A stretch of DNA of 8,438 nucleotides from Hyphomonas sp. (GTDB taxonomy: Bacteria; Pseudomonadota; Alphaproteobacteria; Caulobacterales; Hyphomonadaceae): assembly GCA_029287305.1 (NCBI GenBank), contig JARFRJ010000072.1:1-8438 (forward strand), given 5' to 3'. Both the position numbers and the translations under genes were made by a program. Below, one piece after another: positions 1-6,122 of the stretch; the stretch's first letter is position 1; every line of letters starts with the position of its first letter. Below the pieces are notes generated by a model. It did not search any database. It saw only the letters and a list, made by a program, of their open reading frames with translations, and was not told the DNA's origin.

Positions 1-77
1 TATCGGAAACCGATTTTAGAGCGCTTGTCGCTCTGCTGCCGGCAAGCCTGATCATTGCGCTGCTCGCCCCGTTATGA
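1..77 (+). CDS. 3' end of an unidentified gene (partial at left edge)
   Basis: A reading frame entering from the left edge (codons from position 3) stays open for 24 codons and stops at TGA 75-77. The other two plus frames hit stops inside the same stretch. The visible C-terminus begins SETDFRALVALLP and ends in a strongly hydrophobic run (LIIALLAPL), as in a membrane protein whose last helix reaches the C-terminus. It converges on the oxyR-like gene with a 95-nt gap. Too little is present to name a family, and the frame could still be chance, although codon use looks like that of the neighbours. Confidence 0.45.
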   Translation, partial: SETDFRALVALLPASLIIALLAPL

Positions 78-128
78 CCCGACCAGCAGGAGGGCGTGCT
101 TTTTTAAAAGTCACATAATAACAATGAA

Positions 129-171
129 TTAAATCGTTAAGGCGCGCCCAAAAGAAACCGAAACGCTTTAG
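129..171. repeat. 43-nt intergenic repeat, copy A
   Basis: This 43-nt stretch aligns without gaps to 7476-7518 (copy B) with 34 identical positions by eye. The shared cores are TTAAA-CGTTAAGGCG at the left, CCCAAAAGAA in the middle and TTTAG at the right. The ends are imperfect inverted repeats of each other: 129-142 against the complement of 158-171 matches at 10 of 14 positions. It ends one base before the oxyR stop codon, in the convergent gap between the left-edge gene and oxyR. I do not recognise the family. A 3'-end processing or termination element, or a non-autonomous repeat, are both possible. Confidence 0.6.
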
Positions 172-172
172 A

Positions 173-1069
173 TCAGTTCATAACTTTGACGATCTCCTGA
201 CCGATCAGGCGGGCTTCTTCCTCACGACTTGATCCTGTTCGCCAGGCAATTGCAATCTGGCGGGCAGGCAGTTTCTGACTGACATTCACCACGTCAACGC
301 CGGCAGCCAAGGCCATGCCGGCTTCTGCTGCCAGTTTCGGGATCAATGACACGCCCATTCCGCCGGCGACCATCTGGATCATGGTTTGCAAGGATGTCGC
401 CGCCAGATCATCCTGTCGTGTCATGCCGGGCAAGGAACACACAGACAGAGCATGATCGCGCAGACAATGGCCTTCCTCCAGAAGGAGAACGGTTTCATCC
501 TTTAAATGTTCAACTTTAAGCTTGTCTTTTTGCTTCAGGCTATGACCATTTGGGCAGATAAGATGGAAGGGGTCTTCACCGAGAATTTGAGTGGTAATTT
601 TCGGCGTCGTCCAAGGCAGGGCGATAATCGCCGCATCCAGACTTCGCTCTCTTAGAGCGCCCAGCAAATCCTCGGTTTTCTCTTCGCGCAAATAAAGCTG
701 AAGCTCAGTATAGTCTTTATGAAGGGTTTTTAAAATCTTTGGCAGGATAAAGGGGGCAATGGTCGGGATCGCGCCGAGCCGAAACCGGCCATTCAAGGGG
801 GTTCCTGCATGACGCGCCCTGATGACAAGGTTTTCCGTATCCGCCAAGATATTACGGGCTCGCTCAACGGCAATCTTGCCAGACGGGGTCAATCCCGCTT
901 CGCGGGCACCGCGTTCAATCAATTGTGTGCCTAACACAGTCTCAACCTCGCGGATCGCTGAAGATAAAGTCGGCTGTGAGACATGGCATGCCTCTGCCGC
1001 CCGCGAGAAGGACTTATGATCGGCTATCGCGACCAAAAATTCTAATTGTCTTAGTTTGGGCAAATGCAT
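173..1069 (-). CDS. oxyR: OxyR-type LysR family redox regulator
   Basis: A 298-residue LysR-type transcription regulator, the normal length for the family. Residues 1-60 form the winged helix-turn-helix (RQLEFLVAIADHKSFSRAAE, then VSQPTLSSAI), and from about 90 onward lies the periplasmic-binding-protein-like sensor domain. The OxyR signature is clear: LLLEEGHCLRDHALSVC places Cys202 and Cys211 nine residues apart, like Cys199/Cys208 of E. coli OxyR, which form a disulfide on peroxide oxidation. The following ATSLQTMIQMVAGGMGVSL segment also matches OxyR. The likely role is activating catalase, peroxiredoxin or related genes; none of these is visible here. The start agrees with the family N-terminus, but no good Shine-Dalgarno precedes it. 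It is divergent from the acetyltransferase gene across 122 nt and is probably autoregulated. Confidence 0.92.
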   Translation of the reverse strand: MHLPKLRQLEFLVAIADHKSFSRAAEACHVSQPTLSSAIREVETVLGTQLIERGAREAGLTPSGKIAVERARNILADTENLVIRARHAGTPLNGRFRLGAIPTIAPFILPKILKTLHKDYTELQLYLREEKTEDLLGALRERSLDAAIIALPWTTPKITTQILGEDPFHLICPNGHSLKQKDKLKVEHLKDETVLLLEEGHCLRDHALSVCSLPGMTRQDDLAATSLQTMIQMVAGGMGVSLIPKLAAEAGMALAAGVDVVNVSQKLPARQIAIAWRTGSSREEEARLIGQEIVKVMN

Positions 1070-1102
1070 AAACTAGATGATAACCAAAATTGGACATGCT
1101 GC

Positions 1103-1132
1103 ATAGTAGTCATTACAAGTCTGACATCACAA
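1103..1132 (-). promoter_or_regulatory. candidate oxyR promoter
   Basis: Read on the minus strand, TTGTGA (complement of 1127-1132) and TACTAT (complement of 1103-1108) are separated by 18 nt. The -10 box lies about 33 nt upstream of the oxyR start. This is a fair but not strong sigma-70-like match. No clear four-part OxyR site (ATAG-N7-CTAT repeats) is visible in the divergent spacer. Tentative. Confidence 0.3.
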
Positions 1133-1191
1133 TATAAATTTCAGGATATAACCTTAAGAATGATCATGATTATGCCGAAAGCCTTTAGATT

Positions 1192-1785
1192 ATGAGACTA
1201 GCCGTTCCGCAGCTTAAGAATGAACATATTCGTTTGGAGCTTTTCAAACCCTCAGGGGAGTGGCGCGAGTTTCTCAAAAAAGCAGGGGTTGAAGAAGCTA
1301 TGTGGAGCTGGCTCCCGCGTATTCGTACAGGCGGGGTCAGTTATGAGGCCTATTATGCGCATGTCACTGAGCGTATAGAGAGCGGGCAAATGATCTCTTA
1401 TATGGCCTATGAGGGCGACACAGACAAATTTGTCGGCATTATCAGCTATTTACGCCCGCGCCGGGTGCATCGCCGTGTCGAGATAGGCCTTGCCTGGACA
1501 TTGCCTCAAAAGCGCCGAAGTCTGATTGCTCTGTCCATGCACAGCCTGATGATTGACCATGCTCTCAAATGGGGCGCGCGGCGTATATACTGGCATACTG
1601 ATACTAGGAATACGGCCTATATTGCGTTTCTGGAAGATAAGATAAAGTCTGAAAAAGAAGGGGTTATGGAGAGTTTCACCCGTATGTATGATGGCAGCTG
1701 GTCAGATGTGGCTGTCTTCGCCCTTATCGATCAGTCCTTGAAAAAGGCCGCCAAACAAATACGTCGCACTCTTGAAAGAGAATGA
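1192..1785 (+). CDS. GNAT-family acetyltransferase, RimJ/RimL-like
   Basis: A 197-residue protein resembling the RimJ/RimL (COG1670-type) branch of the GNAT acetyltransferases, which use acetyl-CoA to acetylate amino groups. An N-terminal part binds the acceptor. The middle holds a strand (FVGIISYL, then RRVEIGLAWTLP) and the presumed CoA-binding turn and helix (QKRRSLIALSMHSLMIDHAL). Then come the family's late motifs WHTDTRNTAYIAFLED and EGVMESFTRMYDGSWSDVAVF, the latter typical of this subgroup. The CoA turn has no Gly-x-Gly; related proteins often show a QRT-type turn instead. An in-frame TAG at 1186-1188 leaves the ATG at 1192 as the first start. No good ribosome binding site is seen. 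The substrate is unknown. It is divergent from oxyR, which could control it. Confidence 0.78.
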   Translation: MRLAVPQLKNEHIRLELFKPSGEWREFLKKAGVEEAMWSWLPRIRTGGVSYEAYYAHVTERIESGQMISYMAYEGDTDKFVGIISYLRPRRVHRRVEIGLAWTLPQKRRSLIALSMHSLMIDHALKWGARRIYWHTDTRNTAYIAFLEDKIKSEKEGVMESFTRMYDGSWSDVAVFALIDQSLKKAAKQIRRTLERE

Positions 1786-1848
1786 TTGATTTTACCCCTC
1801 ATCTATGCTTTAGCCAGATGGCATAAGCGTATAATTAACCGCGCCAGC

Positions 1849-1877
1849 TTGATCAGAACATGTTCATTTCCTATTTT
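1849..1877 (+). promoter_or_regulatory. candidate ffh promoter with internal palindrome
   Basis: TTGATC (1849-1854) and TATTTT (1872-1877) are 17 nt apart, matching 4 of 6 consensus positions each. Between the boxes sits the perfect 10-bp palindrome GAACATGTTC (1856-1865), which could be an operator. Transcription from here would give a leader of about 125 nt before ffh. A second possible -10 box, a perfect TATAAT at 1830-1835, has no convincing -35. Inferred only from sequence. Confidence 0.33.
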
Positions 1878-1898
1878 GAATGGGGGTCTGACGAGCAC

Positions 1899-1925
1899 CT
1901 TACCCAGCGAATATCGCCCGGTAAG
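1899..1925 (+). other. interrupted stem-loop in the ffh leader
   Basis: A 27-nt dyad: CTTACC (1899-1904) pairs with GGTAAG (1920-1925), and nested inside GCGA (1907-1910) pairs with TCGC (1914-1917) around an ATA loop. A symmetric 2+2 internal loop lies between the stems, so all ten designed pairs are Watson-Crick. No T-run follows, so it is not an obvious intrinsic terminator. It lies 84 nt upstream of the ffh start, within the leader if the promoter at 1849-1877 is real. It may be a structured 5' UTR element or a bipartite protein site. Confidence 0.45.
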
Positions 1926-1958
1926 ACTAAAAGCGTTGTCAGTATATGCATGGCTGCG

Positions 1959-1975
1959 GGGGTGACTATTACCCC
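1959..1975 (+). other. small hairpin upstream of ffh
   Basis: GGGGT (1959-1963) pairs perfectly with ACCCC (1971-1975) around a 7-nt loop, 33 nt before the ffh start and 22 nt before its ribosome binding site. No T-run follows. It may be chance or part of the leader structure that includes 1899-1925. Confidence 0.3.
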
Positions 1976-1997
1976 GATAAGACAAGCCGGGACGGAC

Positions 1998-2003
1998 AGG
2001 AGA
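1998..2003 (+). promoter_or_regulatory. ribosome binding site that sets the ffh start
   Basis: AGGAGA sits 5 nt before the ATG at 2009. The frame is open upstream to an ATG at 1946, but that would add 21 residues unlike any Ffh N-terminus and has no such site, so 2009 is chosen. Confidence 0.85.
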
Positions 2004-2008
2004 TTGGC

Positions 2009-3538
2009 ATGTTTGATGCCTTAACAGATCGATTAGGCGGGATATTTGAGGATTTGACAGGGCGTGGGGCCCTGTCTGAAAAAGACGTTTCCACCGCTTT
2101 AAGAGAAATACGTATTGCCCTGCTTGAAGCGGATGTCGCTTTGCCCGTGGTGAAAGATTTTATTGGTAAAATCAAAACCGAAGCGCTCGGCCAGCGTGTT
2201 ATCCGTTCCGTTCAACCCGGCCAGCAAGTGGTTAAAATTGTCTATGATGGCATGGTCGAGATGCTGGGCGGGGCACAGGCCGATACGGGTCTGAAAATTG
2301 ACAGTCCGCCAGCGGTCATCATGATGGCGGGTCTGCAAGGGTCTGGTAAAACGACAACAACAGGAAAACTCGCCAAACGTCTGTCAGAAACGGAAAAGAA
2401 GAAAATCCTCCTTGCCAGTCTGGATGTGCGTCGCCCCGGCGCGATGCAGCAATTGGCTGTGCTGGCTGATCAGCTTGGGGATCTGGTTGTCTCACTGCCG
2501 ATTATTGAGGGCCAATTGCCGGGCGATATTGCACGACGTGCCTTAAAAGCGGCTGATATTGGTGGCTATGATGTGGTCATATTGGATACGGCAGGGCGCA
2601 CCACTCTGGATGAACAGATGATGGGTGAGGCCGCCGAAATCGCACAGATCGCTCAACCGATCGAAACCTTGCTCGTCGCCGATGCGCTGACCGGTCAGGA
2701 TGCGGTTGAAACTGCCCGGCGCTTTGATGAGCGCCTCAAACTCACCGGATTGATCCTCACCCGAATGGATGGTGATGGACGCGGCGGGGCCGCTTTGTCC
2801 ATGCGGGCGGTCACAGGTCTGCCGATTAAATTCCTTGGTGTGGGTGAAAAGCTTGAGGGTCTTGATGTTTTTGACGCGCCGCGTATTGCTGGGCGTATTC
2901 TGGGTCAGGGCGATATTGTCTCTCTGGTCGAAAAAGCCAGCGCGCAATTGGATGCCGATAAAGCCGAGAGAATGGCCCGCAAAATGTCCAAAGGGCATTT
3001 TGACTTGAATGATATGGCCGAGCAATTCCGTCAAATGCAGAATATGGGCGGCTTAAGTGGCATTATGGGCCTCTTGCCGGGGGCCAAAAAGGCCAAACAG
3101 GCGCTTTCCGCCTCTGGCCTTGATGAAAAAGCTATGAAGCGTCAGGAAGCGATTATTTCCTCCATGACAGCCAAGGAACGTAGCAAACCAGCTGTCTTGA
3201 ATGCCTCGCGGCGGCGGCGCATAGCGACAGGCTCCGGTACAAGCGTGCAAGAGGTCAATAAAATCCTTAAAATGCACAAGCAAATGGCCGGGATGATGAA
3301 AACAATGGCCAAAAAGGGCGGAATGCGCGCCATGATGAAGACTATGGGCGCGGCTGGCATGGCACCGGACGATTTAGCGAAACTTGGCGGGGCGGGCCAA
3401 AACCTGCCCGGATTTGGCTCTGCCAGCTCACAAGCGGGTCAATTGCCGGGCCTTGGCGGCGGCGGCGCGGCATCCTCCTCTGGCCTTCCCGGGCTTGGCG
3501 GGGGACAATTTCCTGGCCTTGGAGACAAACGCAAATGA
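2009..3538 (+). CDS. ffh: signal recognition particle protein Ffh (SRP54)
   Basis: The GTPase subunit of the signal recognition particle. It binds signal sequences of nascent membrane proteins and 4.5S RNA, and docks with FtsY. In the 509-residue product the N domain covers about 1-90 and the G domain about 100-295, with P-loop GLQGSGKT (108-115), DTAGR (193-197) and TRMDGDGRGG (251-260). The M domain follows, with the finger-loop region MGGLSGIMGLLPG (346-358) and RNA-binding SRRRRIATGSGTSVQEVN (400-417). E. coli Ffh has 453 residues. The extra length is a Gly-rich tail with four [LF]PG[LF]G units (466-470, 479-483, 493-497, 501-505) ending in a basic DKRK. G4 has Arg in place of the usual TKxD Lys, which I believe is common in alphaproteobacteria. 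It overlaps the next gene by 4 nt (ATGA), implying coupled translation. Confidence 0.98.
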   Translation: MFDALTDRLGGIFEDLTGRGALSEKDVSTALREIRIALLEADVALPVVKDFIGKIKTEALGQRVIRSVQPGQQVVKIVYDGMVEMLGGAQADTGLKIDSPPAVIMMAGLQGSGKTTTTGKLAKRLSETEKKKILLASLDVRRPGAMQQLAVLADQLGDLVVSLPIIEGQLPGDIARRALKAADIGGYDVVILDTAGRTTLDEQMMGEAAEIAQIAQPIETLLVADALTGQDAVETARRFDERLKLTGLILTRMDGDGRGGAALSMRAVTGLPIKFLGVGEKLEGLDVFDAPRIAGRILGQGDIVSLVEKASAQLDADKAERMARKMSKGHFDLNDMAEQFRQMQNMGGLSGIMGLLPGAKKAKQALSASGLDEKAMKRQEAIISSMTAKERSKPAVLNASRRRRIATGSGTSVQEVNKILKMHKQMAGMMKTMAKKGGMRAMMKTMGAAGMAPDDLAKLGGAGQNLPGFGSASSQAGQLPGLGGGGAASSSGLPGLGGGQFPGLGDKRK

Positions 3539-3822
3539 GTAGCGCGCAAGATCAACTGGAAGCCTATCGCACCAGCATAGACAATCTTGATGCGATTCTG
3601 GTCCACGCCCTGGCCGAAAGGTTTAAAGTGACGCAATCTGTCGGTCGGCTGAAAGCTGAATACAATATGCCCGCATCGGATAAAGCCCGCGAAGCACGCC
3701 AGATTGATCGCTTGCGAAGCCTCGCCCATCAGAGCCAGCTTGACCCGGAATTTGCAGAAAAATTTCTAAACTTCATTGTTGCAGAAGTGATCCAGCATCA
3801 TGAAAAAATCCGAAAATCTTAA
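3535..3822 (+). CDS. monofunctional chorismate mutase, AroQ class (type II)
   Basis: A 95-residue all-helical chorismate mutase that converts chorismate to prephenate for Phe and Tyr synthesis, in the cytosol. The pattern follows the mutase domain of the E. coli P-protein: Arg12 in YRTSIDNLDAILVHALAER, Arg29, Lys40 in VGRLKAEYNMPASDKAREA, Asp49, Arg52 and Glu53 match E. coli Arg11, Arg28, Lys39, Asp48, Arg51 and Glu52. The E. coli Gln88 position falls in VIQHHEK, where Gln87 or a neighbouring His takes the place; I cannot align it to the residue. No fused dehydratase, dehydrogenase or DAHP synthase domain and no signal peptide are present. The start overlaps the ffh stop (ATGA), so expression is probably coupled to ffh. 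This ffh-mutase-rpsP order is familiar in alphaproteobacteria. Confidence 0.93.
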   Translation: MSSAQDQLEAYRTSIDNLDAILVHALAERFKVTQSVGRLKAEYNMPASDKAREARQIDRLRSLAHQSQLDPEFAEKFLNFIVAEVIQHHEKIRKS

Positions 3823-3839
3823 AATCAGTCATATTTATC

Positions 3840-3845
3840 AGGAGA
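3840..3845 (+). promoter_or_regulatory. strong ribosome binding site for rpsP
   Basis: AGGAGA ends 6 nt before the rpsP ATG, one of the two best Shine-Dalgarno matches in the window. It fits a highly translated ribosomal protein. The 29-nt spacer 3823-3851 holds no hairpin, so co-transcription with ffh is likely. Confidence 0.85.
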
Positions 3846-3851
3846 AAATAA

Positions 3852-4229
3852 ATGGCACTTAAAATTAGACTGGCCCGGGGTGGGTCAAAAAAACGTCCCT
3901 TTTACAGCGTCGTTATCGCCGACAGCCGGGCACCGCGCGATGGGCGCTTCATTGAAAAAATCGGCACTTATGATCCGCGCCTGCCTAAGGATTCCGATGC
4001 ACGCGTAAAGATTGACAGTGAAAAAGCGGCCAGCTGGGTCGCTAAAGGTGCCAAGCCGACAGATCGCGTCGCCCGCTTCCTCAATCAGATCGTTTTGGAA
4101 GGACAGGACGCGCCGATCTGGGCGTGGGCACCTGGAAATAATCCGAAAAAAGGCGAGCCGGGCCAAAAAGCCAAAGAGCGGGCTGAGGAAAAAGCTGAAA
4201 AAGCCGCCGCTCCTGCTGAAGACGCTTAG
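3852..4229 (+). CDS. rpsP: 30S ribosomal protein S16
   Basis: Ribosomal protein S16, which binds 16S rRNA and helps 30S assembly. The N-terminal core (about 1-80) has the family sequence: [40 protein letters not shown], and then [16 protein letters not shown]. At 125 residues it is longer than the roughly 82-residue E. coli protein. The added tail (from about 85) begins with DAPIWAW and ends in a Lys/Glu/Ala-rich stretch, a form usual in alphaproteobacteria and probably flexible. A strong ribosome binding site precedes the ATG. It stands 29 nt after the chorismate mutase and 29 nt before the rimM start, consistent with one operon. Confidence 0.98.
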   Translation: MALKIRLARGGSKKRPFYSVVIADSRAPRDGRFIEKIGTYDPRLPKDSDARVKIDSEKAASWVAKGAKPTDRVARFLNQIVLEGQDAPIWAWAPGNNPKKGEPGQKAKERAEEKAEKAAAPAEDA

Positions 4230-4258
4230 CGCTTTGCCTCTGTCTATGCGTGTGCCTT

Positions 4259-4831
4259 ATGAGCACTGAACACGATAAAGACCCTCATCTTCTCGTGATG
4301 GGGGTCTTGTTGGGCGCGCATGGCGTGCGCGGAGACTGTAAAGTCAAAAGCTTTACACAAGACCCGGACGCACTGTTTGACTATGATACGCTTTTGGACG
4401 GGGAGGGCCAGCCCCTTCTTACCGTCAAATCCTATCGGCTTGCCGGAAAGGTTTATATTGTCACGCCGCAAAACCCGCTTACAAAAGAGGCGTGGGACGG
4501 GATGAAGGGGAGCTTGCTACATATCCATAGAGACAGCCTGCCGGAGGCGACCTCTGAAGAGGTTTATGTGGAAGACCTTATCGGCCTTACCGCGCAGACC
4601 GAGGCGGGTGATCTTTTGGGTCAGATTAAAGCCGTCCATAATTTTGGTGCAGGCGATGTGCTAGAGATTAAACCTGTCTCTGGGGGGGCAGATATGCTCA
4701 TCCCGTTTACGAAGGAAGATGTGCCCCTTTATGACCTTGAAAACGGTCATGTGGTGATAGCCAGCGCGGATTTGTGGCAGCAGGCGCAATCAGGCCCCAA
4801 ATCCAAGCGTGGCTCTGACACATCAGATTGA
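4259..4831 (+). CDS. rimM: ribosome maturation factor RimM
   Basis: RimM, a 16S rRNA processing and 30S head-maturation factor that binds S19. The 190-residue product has the N-terminal domain signature (VLLGAHGVRGDCKVKSFT, about 16-33) and a C-terminal PRC-barrel domain starting near EVYVEDLIGL (101-110), with NFGAGDVLEI (128-137), MLIPFTKEDVPLYDLENG and VVIAS. A Lys/Ser/Asp tail ends it. I prefer the ATG at 4259; a GTG at 4250 would add only three residues. Neither has a clear Shine-Dalgarno, so translation may be coupled to rpsP. Unusually, trmD does not follow directly: 29 nt later the end of a minus-strand gene begins, with no terminator visible between. Confidence 0.96.
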   Translation: MSTEHDKDPHLLVMGVLLGAHGVRGDCKVKSFTQDPDALFDYDTLLDGEGQPLLTVKSYRLAGKVYIVTPQNPLTKEAWDGMKGSLLHIHRDSLPEATSEEVYVEDLIGLTAQTEAGDLLGQIKAVHNFGAGDVLEIKPVSGGADMLIPFTKEDVPLYDLENGHVVIASADLWQQAQSGPKSKRGSDTSD

Positions 4832-4860
4832 TGCATTGACTGGTAGGCGAAACCCTCAGC

Positions 4861-5637
4861 CTATTCCTGCGCTTCGAGCCAGGCTTTATCGACCCCTCTT
4901 TGTCCGCGCTTGATCAGCCATAATACACCCAGAAGATCAATCAATCCGGCTCCCGTCCGGCCCCAAAAGCCATATTTTGAGATGCCATGCCGGCGGGGAC
5001 GATCCGTTACAGGCTCTTCGATGACAGACCAGCCAGCCCGTTTGACAAGCGCGGGCAAGAAGCGGTGCAGGGCGGCAAAATAGGGCATCTCGCGCAAAGC
5101 CTCGGCGCGTATGAATTTCCAACCGCAACCGGAATCGGTACACGCATCATTCAGAATGAGACGGCGCATCCCATTGGCGATGCGTGATTGCAGCCATTTA
5201 AAACCGCTATCATTGCGCGAGGTTCTGCGCCCATTAATCAGGCCAAGCCGCGTCGGAAGTGCCCCAATATCCGGGCGAATATCAGCGCCTTCACCAAAAT
5301 AAAGTTGCCATATGCGATGTGTATCGCGCGGATCATTCTGGCCATCCCCATCTAGCAATTGCACCCAATCGCCTTGTACATATTTCAGACCCGTGATGAG
5401 GGCAGCCGATTTCCCGGCTCTGCTCAGATGATGACGTACGGTCAGCCGATCCGGCCAGCGCGTTAGCGCGTCAGCCAATTCATCTGCCGTCTTATCGCTT
5501 GAGGCATCATTGACCGCGATTATCTCATAGGACAGCCCGTCTAGGGCGGTCTCTACCTCTTCCAGAAGCGGCAAAATATTGCCTGCTTCATTGTAAAACG
5601 GGATCAGAACAGAGATATCTATTTTATGTTCAGGCAT
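4861..5637 (-). CDS. GT2-family glycosyltransferase, dolichol/polyprenyl-phosphate type
   Basis: A 258-residue family 2 (GT-A fold) glycosyltransferase resembling DPM1-like enzymes that move a sugar from a nucleotide donor to a lipid phosphate. Seen in order: ISVLIPFYNEAGN (8-20), YEIIAVNDASSDKT (37-50) with a nucleotide-binding acidic residue, LLDGDGQNDP (94-103) holding the metal-binding D-x-D, DSGCGWKF (168-175), HRFLPALVKRAG (191-202), and RPRRHGISKYG (213-223), the usual family end motif. A hydrophobic stretch (about 223-243) near the C-terminus may hold it to the membrane. In other alphaproteobacteria a similar enzyme sits beside lipid A or membrane-lipid sugar genes; none is here, so donor and acceptor are unknown. 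It lies antisense between rimM and trmD. No strong ribosome binding site is seen. Confidence 0.88.
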   Translation of the reverse strand: MPEHKIDISVLIPFYNEAGNILPLLEEVETALDGLSYEIIAVNDASSDKTADELADALTRWPDRLTVRHHLSRAGKSAALITGLKYVQGDWVQLLDGDGQNDPRDTHRIWQLYFGEGADIRPDIGALPTRLGLINGRRTSRNDSGFKWLQSRIANGMRRLILNDACTDSGCGWKFIRAEALREMPYFAALHRFLPALVKRAGWSVIEEPVTDRPRRHGISKYGFWGRTGAGLIDLLGVLWLIKRGQRGVDKAWLEAQE

Positions 5638-5649
5638 AGCTTGGACCGT

Positions 5650-5685
5650 CTTTATATCTTACAAGGGCTTTATATCTTAAAAGGC
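5650..5685. repeat. direct repeat with 18-nt period in the divergent spacer
   Basis: CTTTATATCTTA occurs at 5650-5661 and again at 5668-5679. The spacers ACAAGGG and AAAGG resemble each other, and a truncated third CTTT follows at 5685. The repeat begins 13 nt upstream of the glycosyltransferase start, in its leader or promoter. Two regulator sites on nearly the same helical face (18 nt, under two turns) or a recent small duplication would both fit. Confidence 0.5.
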
Positions 5686-5781
5686 TTTCATAGCCGTTTC
5701 GCAGCAAGGCTTGGCGGTCAAGGAAAAACAAGTTTTGTGGCCCTCATGGCTCTAAAAGTGCGACCATAGTACAGATATAAC

Positions 5782-5787
5782 AAGGAG
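5782..5787 (+). promoter_or_regulatory. ribosome binding site of the DUF6614-like gene
   Basis: AAGGAG ends 8 nt before the ATG at 5796. A GTG at 5787-5789 in the same frame overlaps this site and is therefore unlikely to be the start. Confidence 0.8.
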
Positions 5788-5795
5788 TGGCCTTA

Positions 5796-6122
5796 ATGGA
5801 TATATATCAAATTTGGTTTGACCTGAAACCCGACACGAATGAGAATGTTTTTGCGGAAGACCTGAAGGCGTTCCTTAATCGTTTGCAACAGAAAGACCGG
5901 ATTAAAAGCTGGCGTGTGATGCGCTGCAAGCTGGGTCTGCGCCCGGAAAGCCTGCAGGAATTTCTGGTCTTCATTGAGACCGATAATTTGGCGCAACTGG
6001 ATGCGGCCTTTAGAAGCGCGGCTAAACGAGAAGGTGAAACAGACACATTACATTATGCCGCCAACCGACAAGTCCAGAATGTAAAATTTGCCCTCTATCG
6101 CGACTGGCCAGATGTGTTTTGA
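5796..6122 (+). CDS. small conserved protein, DUF6614-like, function unknown
   Basis: A 108-residue soluble protein with no signal peptide or membrane helix. Its pattern (MDIYQIWFDLKP, then FLNRLQQKDRIKSWRVMRCK, LGLRPESLQEFLVFIET, NLAQLDAAFRSAAKREGE, and QNVKFALYRDWPD) matches my recollection of the DUF6614 family of alphaproteobacteria; I could not check this. The alternation of strands and helices suggests a small alpha/beta fold like a ferredoxin-type dimer, but that is inference. The ATG follows a good Shine-Dalgarno. It is the first gene on the plus strand after the glycosyltransferase and lies 50 nt before trmD, so it probably leads the transcript carrying trmD and rplS. Its function is unknown. 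Confidence 0.82.
   Translation: MDIYQIWFDLKPDTNENVFAEDLKAFLNRLQQKDRIKSWRVMRCKLGLRPESLQEFLVFIETDNLAQLDAAFRSAAKREGETDTLHYAANRQVQNVKFALYRDWPDVF

Noticed and set aside
18..34. Perfect hairpin AGAGCG/CGCTCT with a 5-nt loop
   Set aside because: It lies inside the open frame at the left edge, upstream of its stop, with no T-run after it. Chance is the simpler reading.
85..105. Possible terminator: AGCA/TGCT stem followed by a T-run
   Set aside because: There are only four pairs around an 8-nt loop, too weak to call although the T-run is suggestive.
129..140. CtrA-type site (TTAA-N7-TTAA)
   Set aside because: The two TTAA units are only 4 nt apart in both repeat copies, which does not match the known spacing.
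1856..1865. LexA/SOS box reading of GAACATGTTC
   Set aside because: Alphaproteobacterial SOS boxes are GTTC-N7-GTTC direct repeats, and the Gram-positive form has four bases between half-sites; here there are two.
1946..2008. In-frame 21-residue N-terminal extension of Ffh from an upstream ATG
   Set aside because: The extension does not look like an Ffh N-terminus, and the strong AGGAGA site points to the ATG at 2009.
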